This document shows, piece by piece, positions 46,001 through 58,948 of a stretch of 64,000 nt of DNA; the stretch's first letter is position 1; each line of letters starts with the position of its first letter. Source of the stretch: Botrytis cinerea B05.10 (lineage: Eukaryota; Ascomycota; Leotiomycetes; Helotiales; Sclerotiniaceae); contig NC_037317.1 in the NCBI RefSeq assembly GCF_000143535.2, positions 1,550,001 through 1,614,000 on the forward strand, written 5' to 3'. The position numbers were made by a program, and so were the translations under genes. Under the pieces are notes generated by a model. It ran no database searches. It worked only from the letters and a program-made list of their open reading frames with translations, and was not told where the DNA came from.

Positions 46001-46613
46001 CAGCAACACGCTGCTTGGCAGAAATTTGAGCCTACAATTGGAGGAAAGTTTCCTCGTGAAACTTATGGAAATATCATACAAAGATGCTCAAAGTAAGTGG
46101 CACTGTATTCTGGAGGTGCACATATGCTAATCACTGATTTTCAGTATCATGGGCTACCTCGCATTGATGTCGTATACAACAAAGGCCTGGTCCAAAGATA
46201 ATGACACAAATACCGATACTCGTGGCAAATGGCTTCGTGACCTCGCTACTGTCATGGATGAGGTTGAACCTACCAGCCATCAAATAACCTCAACCCTTGC
46301 GCTCCTGTCCGCTGCGATCAGTGCAGGCGTAGCCCTTCCCCCTTTCATCCAACTTCCTCAACTTTACAGCCTCAATCGCCGACTTGAAGCTCTTGATAGC
46401 GGTATACTAGATTCGAGACATATCCAGGAGCCGGGATATAGCGCTTATGCTGTTATGCAAGTGGCGAGTTCGTTGGTGACGGATGATTTGGCTAGGCTAG
46501 TGGATTGTGTCAAGGAGTTAGTGGGGGAGACTGATTTCTCTTTTACAGTCGGGATTAGTGAGGATAATTTGACTGGGTCCGAGGGAGATGGAAGAAAGGG
46601 CAAGAATGACTAG
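43100..46613 (+). CDS. ArAE-type membrane protein (ER transporter 6TM-N / DUF2421 family)
   Basis: Seven exons: 43100-43335, 43386-43414, 43465-44831, 44878-45316, 45366-45663, 45712-46092 and 46145-46613 (1072 aa), all joins phase-consistent. The acidic/basic N-terminus is cytosolic. The first membrane block starts KGSLAPTIAIAFYESNSVAQ and TLGYLVAIICVISLPIMPRAKF, as in the PF10337-type N-terminal region. The second block starts AWQRFGNGLRTIPRFLGS and ALIIIAIGMTMTSGQSIFGF, leading to a DUF2421/BRE4-like C-terminal domain. Members are related to fusaric-acid and aromatic-acid exporters and to yeast Bre4; substrates in filamentous fungi are mostly unknown. Intron 2 (43415-43464) begins GCAAGT, a GC-AG intron. 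Confidence 0.88.
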
Positions 46614-47291
46614 GAATTGTATTTATAGAGGAGATTAGGCAAATACAGTGCTAATCTTGCGCATCGTGGTAAAAATTAGCGTGGTTTACAACATAGACGG
46701 ATAGAAAGGTTTCAGTCACCAGGAATTGGAGATCGGGTATTCTATCACTTATAATAGATAATATAATGAAAGTGCTTTTATACATAGAAGAAATCTAATA
46801 GTATCAGTGAAAATTTTAATTTTTTATTTCCCCTTAGAGTGTAATTCCGGGAGTGAAAGTAGGGATGTGGGTTGATGAGGGAGGAAGCATTAATAAACCC
46901 CTTTCCAAACCGATCCAGAAAGCTGGGAGTATTTGATTCTCGCCCGACTCTACTCGTGTCTTTCTAGTAAACATGTATATACATTTAATTTCTATCGTTG
47001 CCTTCACTATAGATAATCTGAAATGCTCACCAAGATAACCAGTCCAGTTCACGTGGCACGAACTAGAAAGGGTAGCGAAAAAAGTACGTATTGGTAAGTA
47101 ATGAACGGGCGGAGAAAAACTAGTAAACGAACCGCTGATCGACCCCGTGGAGCTTTGTGATAGACGTGATAAAGTACACGCGTGTCAACAAAAAGTATAA
47201 TGGTAAGCGATTCTTATCCATAAATTTGAATCCGAGAGACCATGATTCATGAAAATATGATGGATGACATGACTGTGGATATGAAAGCGAG

Positions 47292-47322
<31 letters not shown>

Positions 47323-47951
47323 TGTATGTATGTATGTATGTATGTATGTATGTATGGTCAAGTCTGAACTCATTTGAAGATCTCTGTACTCACGTAAGTG
47401 GCAAATATAGTGATTGGAATGATCGGAACCCAAAGCGTTGCTTCGTTGTGAATGTGAGGTTGGAGGCTGGAAACTATCATGTGGCTTAGACACACTGCGA
47501 TTTTATGTCGAGCTAGAGAATTGAGGAATATCTTCTGACCTATGTAGCAAAATAGAGCAAGAATGATGACATGCAAACTGATAGTAAGTAAAATAGAGAA
47601 ATAAATATATACGATGGATCATAAGAATAGTAGAGCAATAGAGGCAGGTTAAATCTTGCCTGCCACTTGGTTTAACTCCGAATGCAAGGAAAAATACCAA
47701 CAGATACGAAGTCACATTAAGAAGACGCATCCGATAGCAATAAGTATAAACGTCAGATTTGTAGTTAAAAGTATAAAGCCCAAGTAAATTTCCCTACGCC
47801 TGCGCTCAAATCCCACGCCATGTGTCCTGCTCTCCAAATCCCTATGTATAGTATATATGCAAAGTTACGCCTCCTGAATTTCCAAACGCAATCTTATAAT
47901 ACACAAATTCTGAAACTCCCGATCAAACTGATGTACAATGCCGACTCTTCC
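46614..47951. other. Intergenic region between convergent genes
   Basis: About 1.3 kb of 3' flank with one TATG microsatellite. Short frames here have random-looking translations. Confidence 0.55.
47294..47356 (+). repeat. (TATG)n microsatellite
   Basis: About fifteen perfect TATG units in the convergent intergenic region. Confidence 0.95.
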
Positions 47952-50603
47952 TCATAATTTAGATCTAACAGCTTCCAGCCTGTACTTTACATCTTGTAAA
48001 ACTTTAGTAGTGGGTTTCCAATCATCGAATTGCTTCAGCAGTTCTACTGCTTCGTTGTGCAGTTCTGTTTTCACAAATTCTTCTTCGAGAACACCACGCA
48101 TGATCCAGGGTAAAACGTAGGGATTTGCGTTTGTAGGCGGAGCATACTGGGACATGTGCAAAGGCACGTCGGGAACTGAAGTGGTGGTAAGGGCATGATC
48201 CATTGCCATGCTGAGAATATATGTTAATAAAGTAGGGAAAGATTTATTCGAAAGAAGGGAAGACTTACTCATATATTTTGTCGTCGTCATAGAGACGGGA
48301 GTGACCACCACCAGTATACAGACTTCCAGCTAGAGGTGCCGATAGTTCACGAATAAGCCCGTGATCTGACACACCAAGATTGCGTAATTTCAACGCGAAG
48401 CCGACTAAGTGGGCAATAAAGTCCGGAGCATGTATACGTCCATCCACAAATACAGCCCGATAAATATAGGGATGTTCTGCTGGTGAGAAAATGGCGGACT
48501 AGGATTCTGTTAGTAATGACATCGATAAAATCGGAAAACGTTTTGACATGCCTCAATAGATACGAGTTGGTCGTCAATGCTCGCACAAAAAGTTACCCTT
48601 ACTCCATACTTTAAGACCCGTCGAAGGGCCTTTTCATAATGCTTTGCCACCTCACTTTCGTAATTTGCAAACTCAAAGAGTTCTGTGATCATCTCGTTGA
48701 ATAATGCTGCTTGATATCCAGTTTGGTGACTTGCAAAAGGGCCTAATGACACACCAGCTAATGACTTGTTAGAGATATTTGTATACCAGGATGATTTCTC
48801 GCAACTTACCCATTGCACATACGCCGATTCTTGCTGACGATACTATGCCCTCTTCTATCAGTTTTGCTACAAGCATCAAAGCGACTGGGACGCCCTGTGA
48901 ATGAGCAGCCACCATGATAAAATCTGCTTTCCTCAATCGATCGGTCCAATTACTGAGCAGTTTCCAAAGTTTATCCACCCTCTCAAATATTTTACCCTCA
49001 CCATCAAGTGCCACTTTCTCTATTTCACAATCAGGAGAGCCATGTGCATCTGCCCACCGCTTAATAGCAGCCGCTGCATGGTTAGCGAATCTTATCGAAG
49101 TTCCACTAGGCTGTCCGATGAGTTTGCGCAAAAGAGGTGCAGGGAACAGACCATGCACACCTATTGCGACTGCATTCTTGATTGTTGGTACTTCCTTCGC
49201 CAAAGATACATGCTTCATGGGTTTCTGTCGGCCACGTACAATCAATCGTGTCAATTGTCGTAAGAATGATGGATTTCCCATCAAATGATAAGTACTTTGT
49301 ACGGACGGTAACAATAGATTGGGCGGCGAGGGGATGTGAGAGGGGGAGGTGACTTTTTTCGATGCATCATCTAGTTGTGCACTTGCAGTTTTTTGAGAGA
49401 TTTCCTCGATATCTACAGACTTCGGTCGACTTTTCTTGCCGGCCGCTTTTGGCTTTTTGTCCCCATTTAACGACTTAGTATCGACGGCTGGAATGGCTTG
49501 AACTGGAAGCGGAAGACTTTGAGATTGTTCATCCGAGACTGCTAACTCGCCAGTTTCCCCCTTATTATTGTCCTCCAGAGGCTCGGTACCCTTTTTGGTA
49601 TTGTCGGAGTACCAAAACGCCGATGCCCAACTAGACCCACCAGGTTGCGTTGTAGATCTACTCGGTGTAGATTGTGGAGATTTAGGTGCATCTTTCGATG
49701 CATCTTTGATGATTTTGATGGGATTGCTCTCCAAGACTTGGGTTAAAACTGGCTCTCTTGGGCCTTCTGCAGGAATTGGAGGTTCAGAGGCTGACCATAA
49801 ATTGAACCATGACCTCGATGCTGATAATGTTTGTTTCGGAGCTTCCATCGCTTCTTCTGCCATTGCCTGCTCTGGTATAATTGTCTCATTCGATGGGATT
49901 TCTTGAGTATCTTGTTTGTGAGGCTCCTCCACCACAGGAATAGATTCTATTGACTCCTTTAATGTTTGCGATGGCATGCCTAACCAGCCTAACCAGCCTT
50001 GAGATGTGACCGGCTGCTTTGCAATCTCAGCAATCGGCGAGCTTTTCGAGTTTGTTTCTTTGGGTGTATCTGACTCCTCCAACAATCGGGTCCTTGGAGG
50101 TGTTTCTGGATTGTCAACGTCGCGGGCTACATTCTCATCTTTCTTGCTACTTGTCTTATTGTTCGAGGTTTCCCGCGGTGGAACGCTCAGTGTTATTTCC
50201 GATGCTGGCTTGCTTTTCCCTGGGTACATTGACAGAGGTCTGGATGTGATTGATGGTTTTCGTTGACCGTGATGGCTCAATTCCGTCGCCATGTTCCCGT
50301 TCGATGTTTTATCAGCTAAGATTGTCTCTTTCACAACCTGTGTAGAAACAGTAGATTTTCGCGGCCAAGTTCCATACCAACTCGCCCTCGATCCGAGCTT
50401 TATATTACCTCGTTAGCTTCACTACACCGACACACACTCGTTTCAACAGCAACGGAACTTGGGCATCTTACTTTTTTGTTAGAAGCTGCACCATGCTGAC
50501 CGTTGTGGGTAGTAGTATGTCCCGGCTCTGCGGTATCTTTTGAGGAAGACGTTGACTGCTCCTTGGAAGGATTTAGTTTTGATCGTTTGCGTGAGGGTAG
50601 CAT
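47952..50603 (-). CDS. YML020W-like alpha/beta hydrolase-type protein
   Basis: Five exons: 50603-50472, 50397-48810, 48757-48552, 48498-48269 and 48210-47952 (804 aa). The N-terminal 330 residues are disordered (LGSRASWYGTWPRKSTVS, SWFNLWSAS, WASAFWYSDN segments). The conserved domain runs from IGVHGLFPAPLLRKLIGQPSG through MVAAHSQGVPVALML (serine-hydrolase-like AHSQG) to CASIDDQLVSIES, VFVDGRIHAPDFIAHL and SLYTGGGHSRLYDD. This order matches fungal homologues of yeast YML020W, a conserved protein of unknown function. Intron 3 (48551-48499) begins GCATGT and is best read as a GC-AG intron; the only in-phase GT alternative would delete VSIE. Intron 1 has a CTAAC branch and an unusual AAAG acceptor. 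Confidence 0.82.
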
Positions 50604-51587
50604 TCCAAGATCGATTACTCCTGACTATTCGGACGACCGGTTTTTAAACTCCTCCAAGGGGCGCGGCTACTTAATGAAATGATTCAAAGCCTCATATCAC
50701 TGAATAACATATATTACTGCCCCGCGAGTAGAAAGGGTGTTTGCCCCGTGCAAGGGTGTTTGGGTTGGTCGTTCTAATAATACTCTGTACGCAGCGGTAT
50801 CAAAAGGAAAATGTGTAACGACCTTACTGGCGATAGATAAAGTCGAGGATGGAAAACAAAAGGAATTCAATGCCAGGGACCAGTGAAAGCGCGGATGGAG
50901 ATTAAGTACGTCGGATCGTGAGTGTTCAAACTTAGTTTGAGGAGTTGTACTGTGCGTCGGCATGTATCTATGGATTGTGATATCGTGTGTATGTACCTAG
51001 CAGTTCTAAATTACCATGTGACTTCATCATTTTGGAGCCAAAGAGCCAAAAAGCAACAACAAGTGCAGTAGCAGAAAAGCTAGAAACAAGAACCTTGGAT
51101 TCTCTATCAAACATCACGATCAAGAGCTTACTTGGATAGATACTAAGGCATGATGAACATGTATGATATGTATGAACATGTATGATCTGAACCATTCCTA
51201 TTTATATTGCGATTTTCGTGGATGCAACTTACTACATTTAGTTACCCGTCTCCCCGTACAGACAGAGTACAGACAGATAGAGTACAGATTAGATGGTAGA
51301 TAACCCCGGGGCTGCGTGTTTAATGTCTGAGCTGCGTGTCTGTCATTCTCCCGAGGTCAGCCCACCAAGCATAGATGGATGCAGCCTTGCGTCAGCCTTG
51401 CGTCAGCCTTATCGGGGTACCAGGCGATGCGGAATGTCGGACATTCGCTGATCCCTGCAATTTTTTTGATTCTTGATAGGAAAGAAGAAAAAAAAGTTGT
51501 GAAGCTCGAAAGTCGTCGTTCGTTTCCCGTGCGACTTCAATATCTCTTTTCTTAATATTCACGAGCCATTCCTTTCAATTAATAACA
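50604..51587. promoter_or_regulatory. Divergent promoter region of YML020W-like gene and RRP5
   Basis: About 980 bp. It contains short direct repeats (GTACAGACAGA near 51256-51285, GCGTCAGCCTT near 51389-51411) and a poly-A tract about 100 bp before the RRP5 start. No gene is visible. Confidence 0.4.
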
Positions 51588-54500
51588 ATGGCGCCACTTG
51601 ATAAGAAGAGAAAGACCGGCCCCACCAATGATTCATTTATGCGATCAAAGAAAACTTCAGAGTCTGATGATCGACCTTCGAAACGACCCAGGGCAGAAGA
51701 GAAGGAGGGGAAAAGCACATCTACCACCAAAGTACCACCAGCGACTAAAATTTCAAGAGTCAGGGAGGAGGAAGTGGCATTTCCAAGAGGTGGCGCAAGT
51801 GTATTGACTCCATTGGAACATAAACAAATCCAGATTGATGCTACCAGAGATGTTCTATTTGAACAATATGGTGCCAAATCTTCCAAACCTGACGGGGAAG
51901 ATCAAGAGGGAGCAGATGCTACAAAAGTAAAGAAGAAGAGCAAGGGGAAAGGCAAGAGCAAAAAGGCCGCTCATGATAGCGAAGTTGAAGAAGAGACTGT
52001 CAAGATTGAAGGATTGAGTTATAAGGTATGTGTTACAAACCGCTTAATACTGTAGTTGACTGCGGCTTACAATTCGCAGAGACTAGTTTCGGGCTCTTTA
52101 GTTCTTGGCCAGGTGTCCCAGATCAATGCTACAGACATTGCTCTATCACTTCCTAATAACCTGACGGGCTATGTACCCATTACTGCGATCTCGGACAAAG
52201 TTACAGAACGGGTTGAGGCGATTGCGGCCGCTGAGGAAGATGATGCAGATGATGAAGTCGAGGTGGAGGATATTGACTTGAAGAAAATGTTTTCTCTGGG
52301 GCAATACCTAAGGGCATATGTTGTTTCTACCAGCGATGATACAAATACAGCCACACTAGGAAAAGGAAAACGAAGAATCGAACTATCCCTTCGGCCACAA
52401 CATGCCAATAATGGCGTCACTCCACAAAATCTCATCAACAACACCACTTTGATGGCATCTGTCACAAGTGTCGAAGATCATGGTTTAATTATGAACATTG
52501 GACTTGAAGATACTGGCATTCGTGGTTTCATGGGCGCAAAAGACATTGGCTACGAAGTAGTATTGGCTGATGTGCAAGAAGGCGCAGTGTTCTTGTGCAT
52601 GGTCACTGGTCTGAGTTCTAACGGGAAGACAGTCAAGTTATGCGCAGACACTCAGAAGATTGGCAATGTGAAGAAATCGAACTATCTCACAGATGCTCCA
52701 ACGGTTGACGCCTTTCTTCCAGGAACTGCGGTTGAAACCTTGATCGTTGATGTCAGCTCCAGAGGCCTTACTGGAAAGGTCATGGGTATGGTTGATGTTA
52801 CTGCAGATTTGATGCATTCTGGAACTAGTGTCATGAACCAGGAGCTAGAAAAGAAATTCAAGATTGGTGCTAAGGTCAGAGGTAGAGTTATCTGCACCTT
52901 TCCAAATTCGGATCCTCAAAAACTTGGTATCTCTCTTCTTGACCATGTTACGTCCTTGACACAACAGCAAGCGGGAAAGCCCGGAAACAAAGTAAATCCA
53001 CTTGACACCCTACCTTTGTCTACCATCGTCGAAGAAGTCACGATCAAGAAAGTCGAATCTGGAGTCGGTCTTTTTGTGGATGTCGGAATCAAAGGGATTC
53101 CTGGGTTCGTTCACATCTCTAGAGTTAAGGACGGCAAGATAGAGACATTGGAAGAAACAACGGGGCCATATAAGGTAGGCTCGGTCCACCGTGGTCGTGT
53201 CCTTGGTTACAATTCTCTTGATGGTGTATATCTCATTTCTTTGGAGAAAAGTGTTCTGGAACAGCCATACTTGCGAATCGAAGATTTGAAGATTGGAGAG
53301 GTTGTAAAAGGAAAGGTCGAAAAGCTCATTGTTAATGACAAAGGTGTCGGCGGACTACTGGTTAATTTGGCCGAAAACATCTCTGGACTTGTTCCGGAAA
53401 CTCACCTGGCAGATATACAATTGCTTCACCCCGAAAAGAAATTTAAGGAAGGAATGGCCGTTACGGCACGTGTTCTATCTACAGATCCTGGAAAACGACA
53501 AATTCGATTAACGCTCAAGAAAACTCTCGTCAATTCCGAGTCACCTGCTTTAGTCTCGTATGATGACATAACTGTCGGGATGCAAAGTCCTGGTACTATT
53601 GTGAACATCTTGAATACTGGTGCGGTAGTTCAGTTTTATGGCAATGTTCGAGGGTTTTTGCCCGTCTCGGAAATGAGTGAGGCCTACATACAGGACCCTA
53701 ACCAACATTTCAAAATTGGACAAGTCGTCAACGTTCATGTTTTGAAGGTCGACCCCGAGGCCAAGAAGTTAACTGTTTCTTGCAAAGATCCTTCCGTCTT
53801 TGGGCTAGCACAGCAGAATGCGTTGAAGAACCTCAAAATTGGCGAGATTGTGTCCGCTCTCGTCATAGAAAAGTCGAACGACGACATTTCTGTCGAGATC
53901 CAAGGACTTGGGTTGAAAGCGATACTACCTGTCGGTCATCTTACTGATGGATCTGAGAACAAAAGCCGTTCTTCGTTCAAGAACATTCGTGTTGGTCAAG
54001 TATTGTCAGATCTTGCTGTACTAGATAAGCTGGAGCCAAAACGTTTGATCGTCTTGACGAATAAGCCTGCACTTGTTAAGGCCGCGCAGAATAAGACTTT
54101 GCTGAGAATGTTCGACGACGTCAAGGAGAAGAAGACAGTACATGGATTCGTTAAAAACATAACATTAACAGCAGTTTTTGTGCAATTTGGAGGCGGTCTT
54201 ACAGGGCTTTTGCCCAAAAATAAGATACCCGAGAAAAACCTTCGTTTACCAGACTTTGGATTTAAAAAATACCAAACAATAGAGGTTAAGGTTCTCACTA
54301 TCGACCATGGACAACGAAGATTTCTTCTATCTATGGCTGATGCTACTTCCGACAAAAAGTCGAATGAGCCTTTAGCCCCTGGTGCCAATCAGGAAGCTGT
54401 GAATCCTATCGATGAAACTATCAAGAGTATTGAAGACATTACACTTGGCCGCCTTACGAAGGCAAGGGTTTCTTCTGTTAAGGATACCCAAGTAAATGTG

Positions 54501-57071
54501 CAACTTGCCGATAACATCCAAGGTCGAATTGATGTGTCACAAGCTTTTGACTCTTGGTCGGACATTAAATCCAAAAAGCAGCCTCTCAAGACATTCTCGC
54601 CGAAGCAAATTGTCGATGTTCGTGTTTTAGGAATACACGATGCGCGTAACCATCGTTTCTTACCTATCAGTCACAGATCTGGCAAGACCTTAGTCTTTGA
54701 ACTATCTGCTAAGCCCAGCGATCAAACTGAGTCTGCACAAGATCCTGTGTCTTTGGACAAAATTAAAGTTGGCTCTTCTTGGTTAGCATTTGTTAATAAT
54801 GTTGGAGTCGATTGCCTTTGGGTAAACATATCTCCCAACGTGCGTGGCCGTATCAGCGCTCTGGATGTATCAGATGATGTATCATTACTCAAGGACCTAG
54901 CAGCAAACTTTCCCATTGGATCTGCCATTCGGGTTCACGTCAAGGGCGTGGATGTTGAAACAAACCGTCTGGATTTGTCTGCCCGCTCTAGTCAAGATTC
55001 CGAAGCCCTTACTTTTGACAAGCTAAGCCAAGGCATGATCGTACCAGGAAAAGTGACCAGAGTCAATGAAAGACAGGTCATGGTACAGCTTACTGATAGC
55101 ATCTCTGCACCAATAAACCTTACAGACCTCTGCGACGACTATTCAGAAGCTGATCCTTCCAAATACTCTAAGAATGACATCGTTCGTGTTTGCGTTACTG
55201 ACATCGATGTTCCAAACAAACGCGTTCGATTATCGACTAGAGCCTCAAGAGTGATGAATTCGTCAGCGGCAGTTCAAGATCCAGAAATCTCATCCATTTC
55301 ACAACTGAAAGTAAATGACATTGTGCGCGGGTTCGTCAAACACGTTGCTGACAAGGGACTGTTTGTCAACTTGGGGGGTAATGTGACAGCGTACGTTCGA
55401 ATTTCAGACCTTTCGGACTCTTATATCAAAGACTGGAAATCCGAATTCCAGGTTGACCAATTGGTTAAAGGCAAAGTCACAGTTGTCGACGAAGTTTTGA
55501 ACCATGTTCAATTGAGTCTTAAGCCTTCTGTTATCGACAAAGATTACGTTGCGCCTTTAACCTTCAACGATATCCAAGTGAACCAAGTGGTTACCGGAAA
55601 AATTCGTAAAGTCGAGGATTTTGGTGTCTTTATTGTTGTCGATGGCTCTGCAAACGTGAGCGGCCTTTGCCACCAAAGTGAAATGGCCGAAAAGCGTGTC
55701 CACGACGTCAAAAAACTGTACTCTGAAGGTGATGCGGTCAAAGCTATCGTATTGAAGATGGACACCGAGAAGAAACGCATCAGTTTCTCTATGAAGGCTT
55801 CACACTTTGAGGACGGAAACGAGTCTGACGATGAGAGTGATGATGACGGTGTGGATGGCGTCAAGCTTGACAGCATGGACATCGATGATGATGACGACGA
55901 TGACGATGACAGTGAAGGCGGTATTGACCTTGATGATGTGCAAGACCTTGAAAGTGCCGCAGAAGACGGAGATGAAGCCTCGGACTCTGACGAAGAAATG
56001 CCTGATGCTGAAGGCGACGTCCCCGCTCTTAGCGCCGGCGGATTTGATTGGTCTGCTGATCTCCTGGACCAGGCTGATGGCCAATCCAATGTAGATTCCG
56101 ATGACGAAGGCACCGAAGAGAAGCCCAAAAAGAAGAAGAGAAAGGCTGAGATCAAGGTCGATAGAACAGGTGACCTTGATGCCAATGGACCGCAATCTAT
56201 CAGTGACTTCGAGCGCCTGCTTTTGGGTCAGCCAGACTCTTCCAGTCTCTGGACCCAGTACATGGCTTTCCAGATGCAACTCAGCGAGCTCGGCAAGGCC
56301 AGAGAGATTGCTGAGCGTGCCATCAAAACTATCAACATGCGCGAGGAGACTGAGAAGCTCAATATCTGGCTCGCTCTTCTCAATCTGGAGATTGCATACG
56401 GAAGTGATGAAACTGTCGAAGCTGTGTTTAAGCGAGCTTGCCAGTACAACGATGCCCAAGAGGTTCACGAGAGATTGGCTAGTATCTATATTCAATCCGG
56501 CAAAAACAAGGTAAGGAATAATTCCGTACAATCTCAAACATATAAGCTAACAGCCATACAGAAAGCCGACGAACTCTTCCAAGCTCTCACTAAGAAATTT
56601 TCACAATCTCCCACCGTATGGGTCAATTATGCACACTTCCTTTTCAATACTCTCGGAGCCCCTGATCGTGGTCGTGCTCTTCTTCCACGTGCAACTCAGT
56701 CTCTTCCTCCACACACTCATCTTCCCTTGACACTCAAATTTGCAGCTCTAGAGTTCCGTTCTGAACACGGCTCTCCGGAACGTGGACGCACAATTTTCGA
56801 GGGTGTTTTGGCAAAGTGGAGTAAACGATTGGATATCTGGGGTCAGCTTTTGGATCTGGAAATAAAGGCAGGGGATAAGAGCATTGTTAGGGGTGTGTTT
56901 GAACGGGTAGCTCGAATCAAGGGATTAAAACCCAAGGGTGCGATGGGGTGGTTCAAAAGATGGACCGAGTGGGAGGAGGCTAATGGTGACAAAAAGTCAC
57001 AAGAGAAAGTAAGAGCGATCGCTGAGGAGTGGGTGAGAAATAGGTCTGGGAAGAAGGATGATGAGGAGTGA
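51588..57071 (+). CDS. RRP5: rRNA biogenesis protein Rrp5
   Basis: Three exons: 51588-52025, 52080-56510 and 56562-57071 (1792 aa, normal for the family). The basic N-terminus has KKKSKGKGKSKKAAH. Residues about 148-1385 hold some 12-13 S1 RNA-binding repeats, for example VGLFVDVGIKGIPGFVHISR, KGLFVNLGGNVTAYVRISDL and FGVFIVVDGSANVSGLCHQS. An acidic Asp/Glu linker (about 1388-1460) leads to C-terminal HAT/TPR-like repeats (DFERLLLGQPDSSSLWTQYM, VWVNYAHFLFNTLG, RLDIWGQLLDLEIKAGD). Rrp5 acts in the nucleolus in both 18S and 5.8S/25S rRNA processing. The second intron is 51 nt, stop-free and in frame, so retention would only add 17 residues. Confidence 0.96.
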
Positions 57072-57319
57072 TAGTCATCATGATGAACCAGAAGATACCA
57101 AAAAAGCTTTGTACGGGCAATAAATTTCGATTGGGAAGGAAATGAACGGCGTAATGTAAATGTAGCACTAAATCAATTAAGTTTCGTATGTTAAAATAGA
57201 TCATATGCTTCATTCGATGAATTTCGCAAAGAGACAATGCAGGCTACAAATAAATACATGCTAAAACTTTATATAGCCGAAAACTCTTTTTCGATGGTGT
57301 ATAGAAGCTGGACAGAAAG

Positions 57320-58235
57320 CTAATGATTATTTTCATCTGTTCCCTGAAGCTTTCCTGCCTCATTGTTCTGCTGTTCTCGTAAAGCTTGCAGACTTTCGTC
57401 CAGAATTGCAATCTCCGCATCAACCTTCAACAGCCTTTCCCCCAACATACCTTCATACTCGTCATCAGATAATTTCTTCCAGGGCACCCATTTCGAATTC
57501 ATCCAATCATCCCCACTCTTTTTCTTTCCACCTTCTTCCAACATCAACTCCTCCATCTTTCTCTCGTCCACAGCATCATAGATCTTCTGTCCGACATATC
57601 CAGCAGCTCCAAAAACGACAAATCCAGGCAGAATATTCTTTGGGCCACGCAGTATACCTCCAGTAGCACCAGCAAGAGAAGCAGCAAGGGAAGTGGAGAG
57701 CGCTTTCTCTTGCGGTGTCGGGTATATAGACGCGGTCTTGTAACGGGAAAGAAGGGCAGTACGGGTTCCCCAGAAGGTGGTACCAAGAATGCCCCATTGA
57801 ATAGAGCTGGCGACGGCGAAGAGAACTGGAGTTCGAGAGACGAGGATACCAGAAAATCCACCAATTATAGTGCCAGAAAGTGCTGAGGGTGCTTGTTAGC
57901 TTTGAGAGTATCATGAGATTGGGAAGGTGACATGATTGATGTGTATAATGTGCGAAGATTTACACGTGACAACGAGTCGAAAGTGTTGCTGGGGCGTACA
58001 AATGTTTCTGTTTCTACAAACAGGAGATAGAGATGGAACGAGACTATGACATACCAGAAAGGCCACCAAATTGTAGAGCAGGTTTTATAATATCCATCAA
58101 CTCAGGAGGCAAATCACCCGATTTGGGGCCTTGAGATTGATTGGTGGGAGCCATCGAGAGAGAAGAGTCTTCCTTTACTCTAGGAGTAGTCATATCGTCT
58201 CTTATTTTCCGAAGGGAACAAGAGTTTGGCTGCAT
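57320..58235 (-). CDS. Tim17/Tim22/Tim23-family-like protein
   Basis: Two exons, 58235-58055 and 57882-57320 (247 aa), joined across a 172-nt intron with a GCTAAC branch. The join gives GGLSALSGTIIGGFSGILVSR, followed by SIQWGILGTTFWGTRTALLS and STSLAASLAGATGGILRGPK, the small-residue-rich membrane segments of Tim17-type proteins. A charged C-terminal tail follows (ERKMEELMLEEGGKKKSGDD). This subgroup in filamentous fungi is probably mitochondrial, but its exact role is not established. Start alternatives are the ATG at 58235 or one 15 codons in (MTTPRVKED). It is convergent with RRP5, 248 bp apart. Confidence 0.8.
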
Positions 58236-58948
58236 GATACTGGTATGTGAGCTTCTGAGGTTTTTATCATGATACTATTGCAATTCTGATGCTCAACTTG
58301 TCAATCAGCCAACCAATGCTTGGTATGGATAGCCTCTAGTCTTGATTGAAGGGCTGAAAAGAAGAGGATGAACACAAATTTCACCTACGTATTCTGCTTT
58401 GCAATGCTGTGTATGTATCTGACCGAGATATCGATATCAACACGGCGTACCTACTAGTAGTGCCTGCCTATGTATGTACGGGACGGGATTTATATCTAGC
58501 AGGTACTTGACTATTTTGTCCTATCAAATGGGAAATAATTTCCTCTTTAGTAGACTAAATATTCCAGAATATGGTTTAACTCTTAAATGTGCATATAAAT
58601 GTAATCGTTTATACGATTTCGATAAAAAAATTCCATATAATTGAACAAACGCAAATTCATTAACACAACACTAAGGAAAGAATTTGCCCCACTAGTTTCG
58701 CACAACCCTTGTCAAACTTCGCACTTTTAATAATTCTTCCATTTTGGAATCTAAACCCACCACGAAGAACCTCGACCTCTTCCTACCGATACACAAAAAG
58801 ATATTCGACGAGCCTCGAATATCCCAAGGACTACCTAAAACCCAAGTACATACGATCGATTGAAGGGACTTCGTAGTACCTTCAATACTCTGTCTCGGAC
58901 AACGCGCAAACACTTTTGCGCAGCGTCCTAAGAAAAAAAACCGCAATC
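58236..58948. promoter_or_regulatory. Divergent promoter region of Tim17-like and eIF4B genes
   Basis: About 710 bp between outward-facing starts. AT-rich, with no gene and no specific motif recognised. Confidence 0.4.

Noticed and set aside
55544..56185. Long Ser-rich open frame on the - strand inside RRP5
   Set aside because: It is the antisense of the acidic Asp/Glu linker; codon bias explains the open frame.
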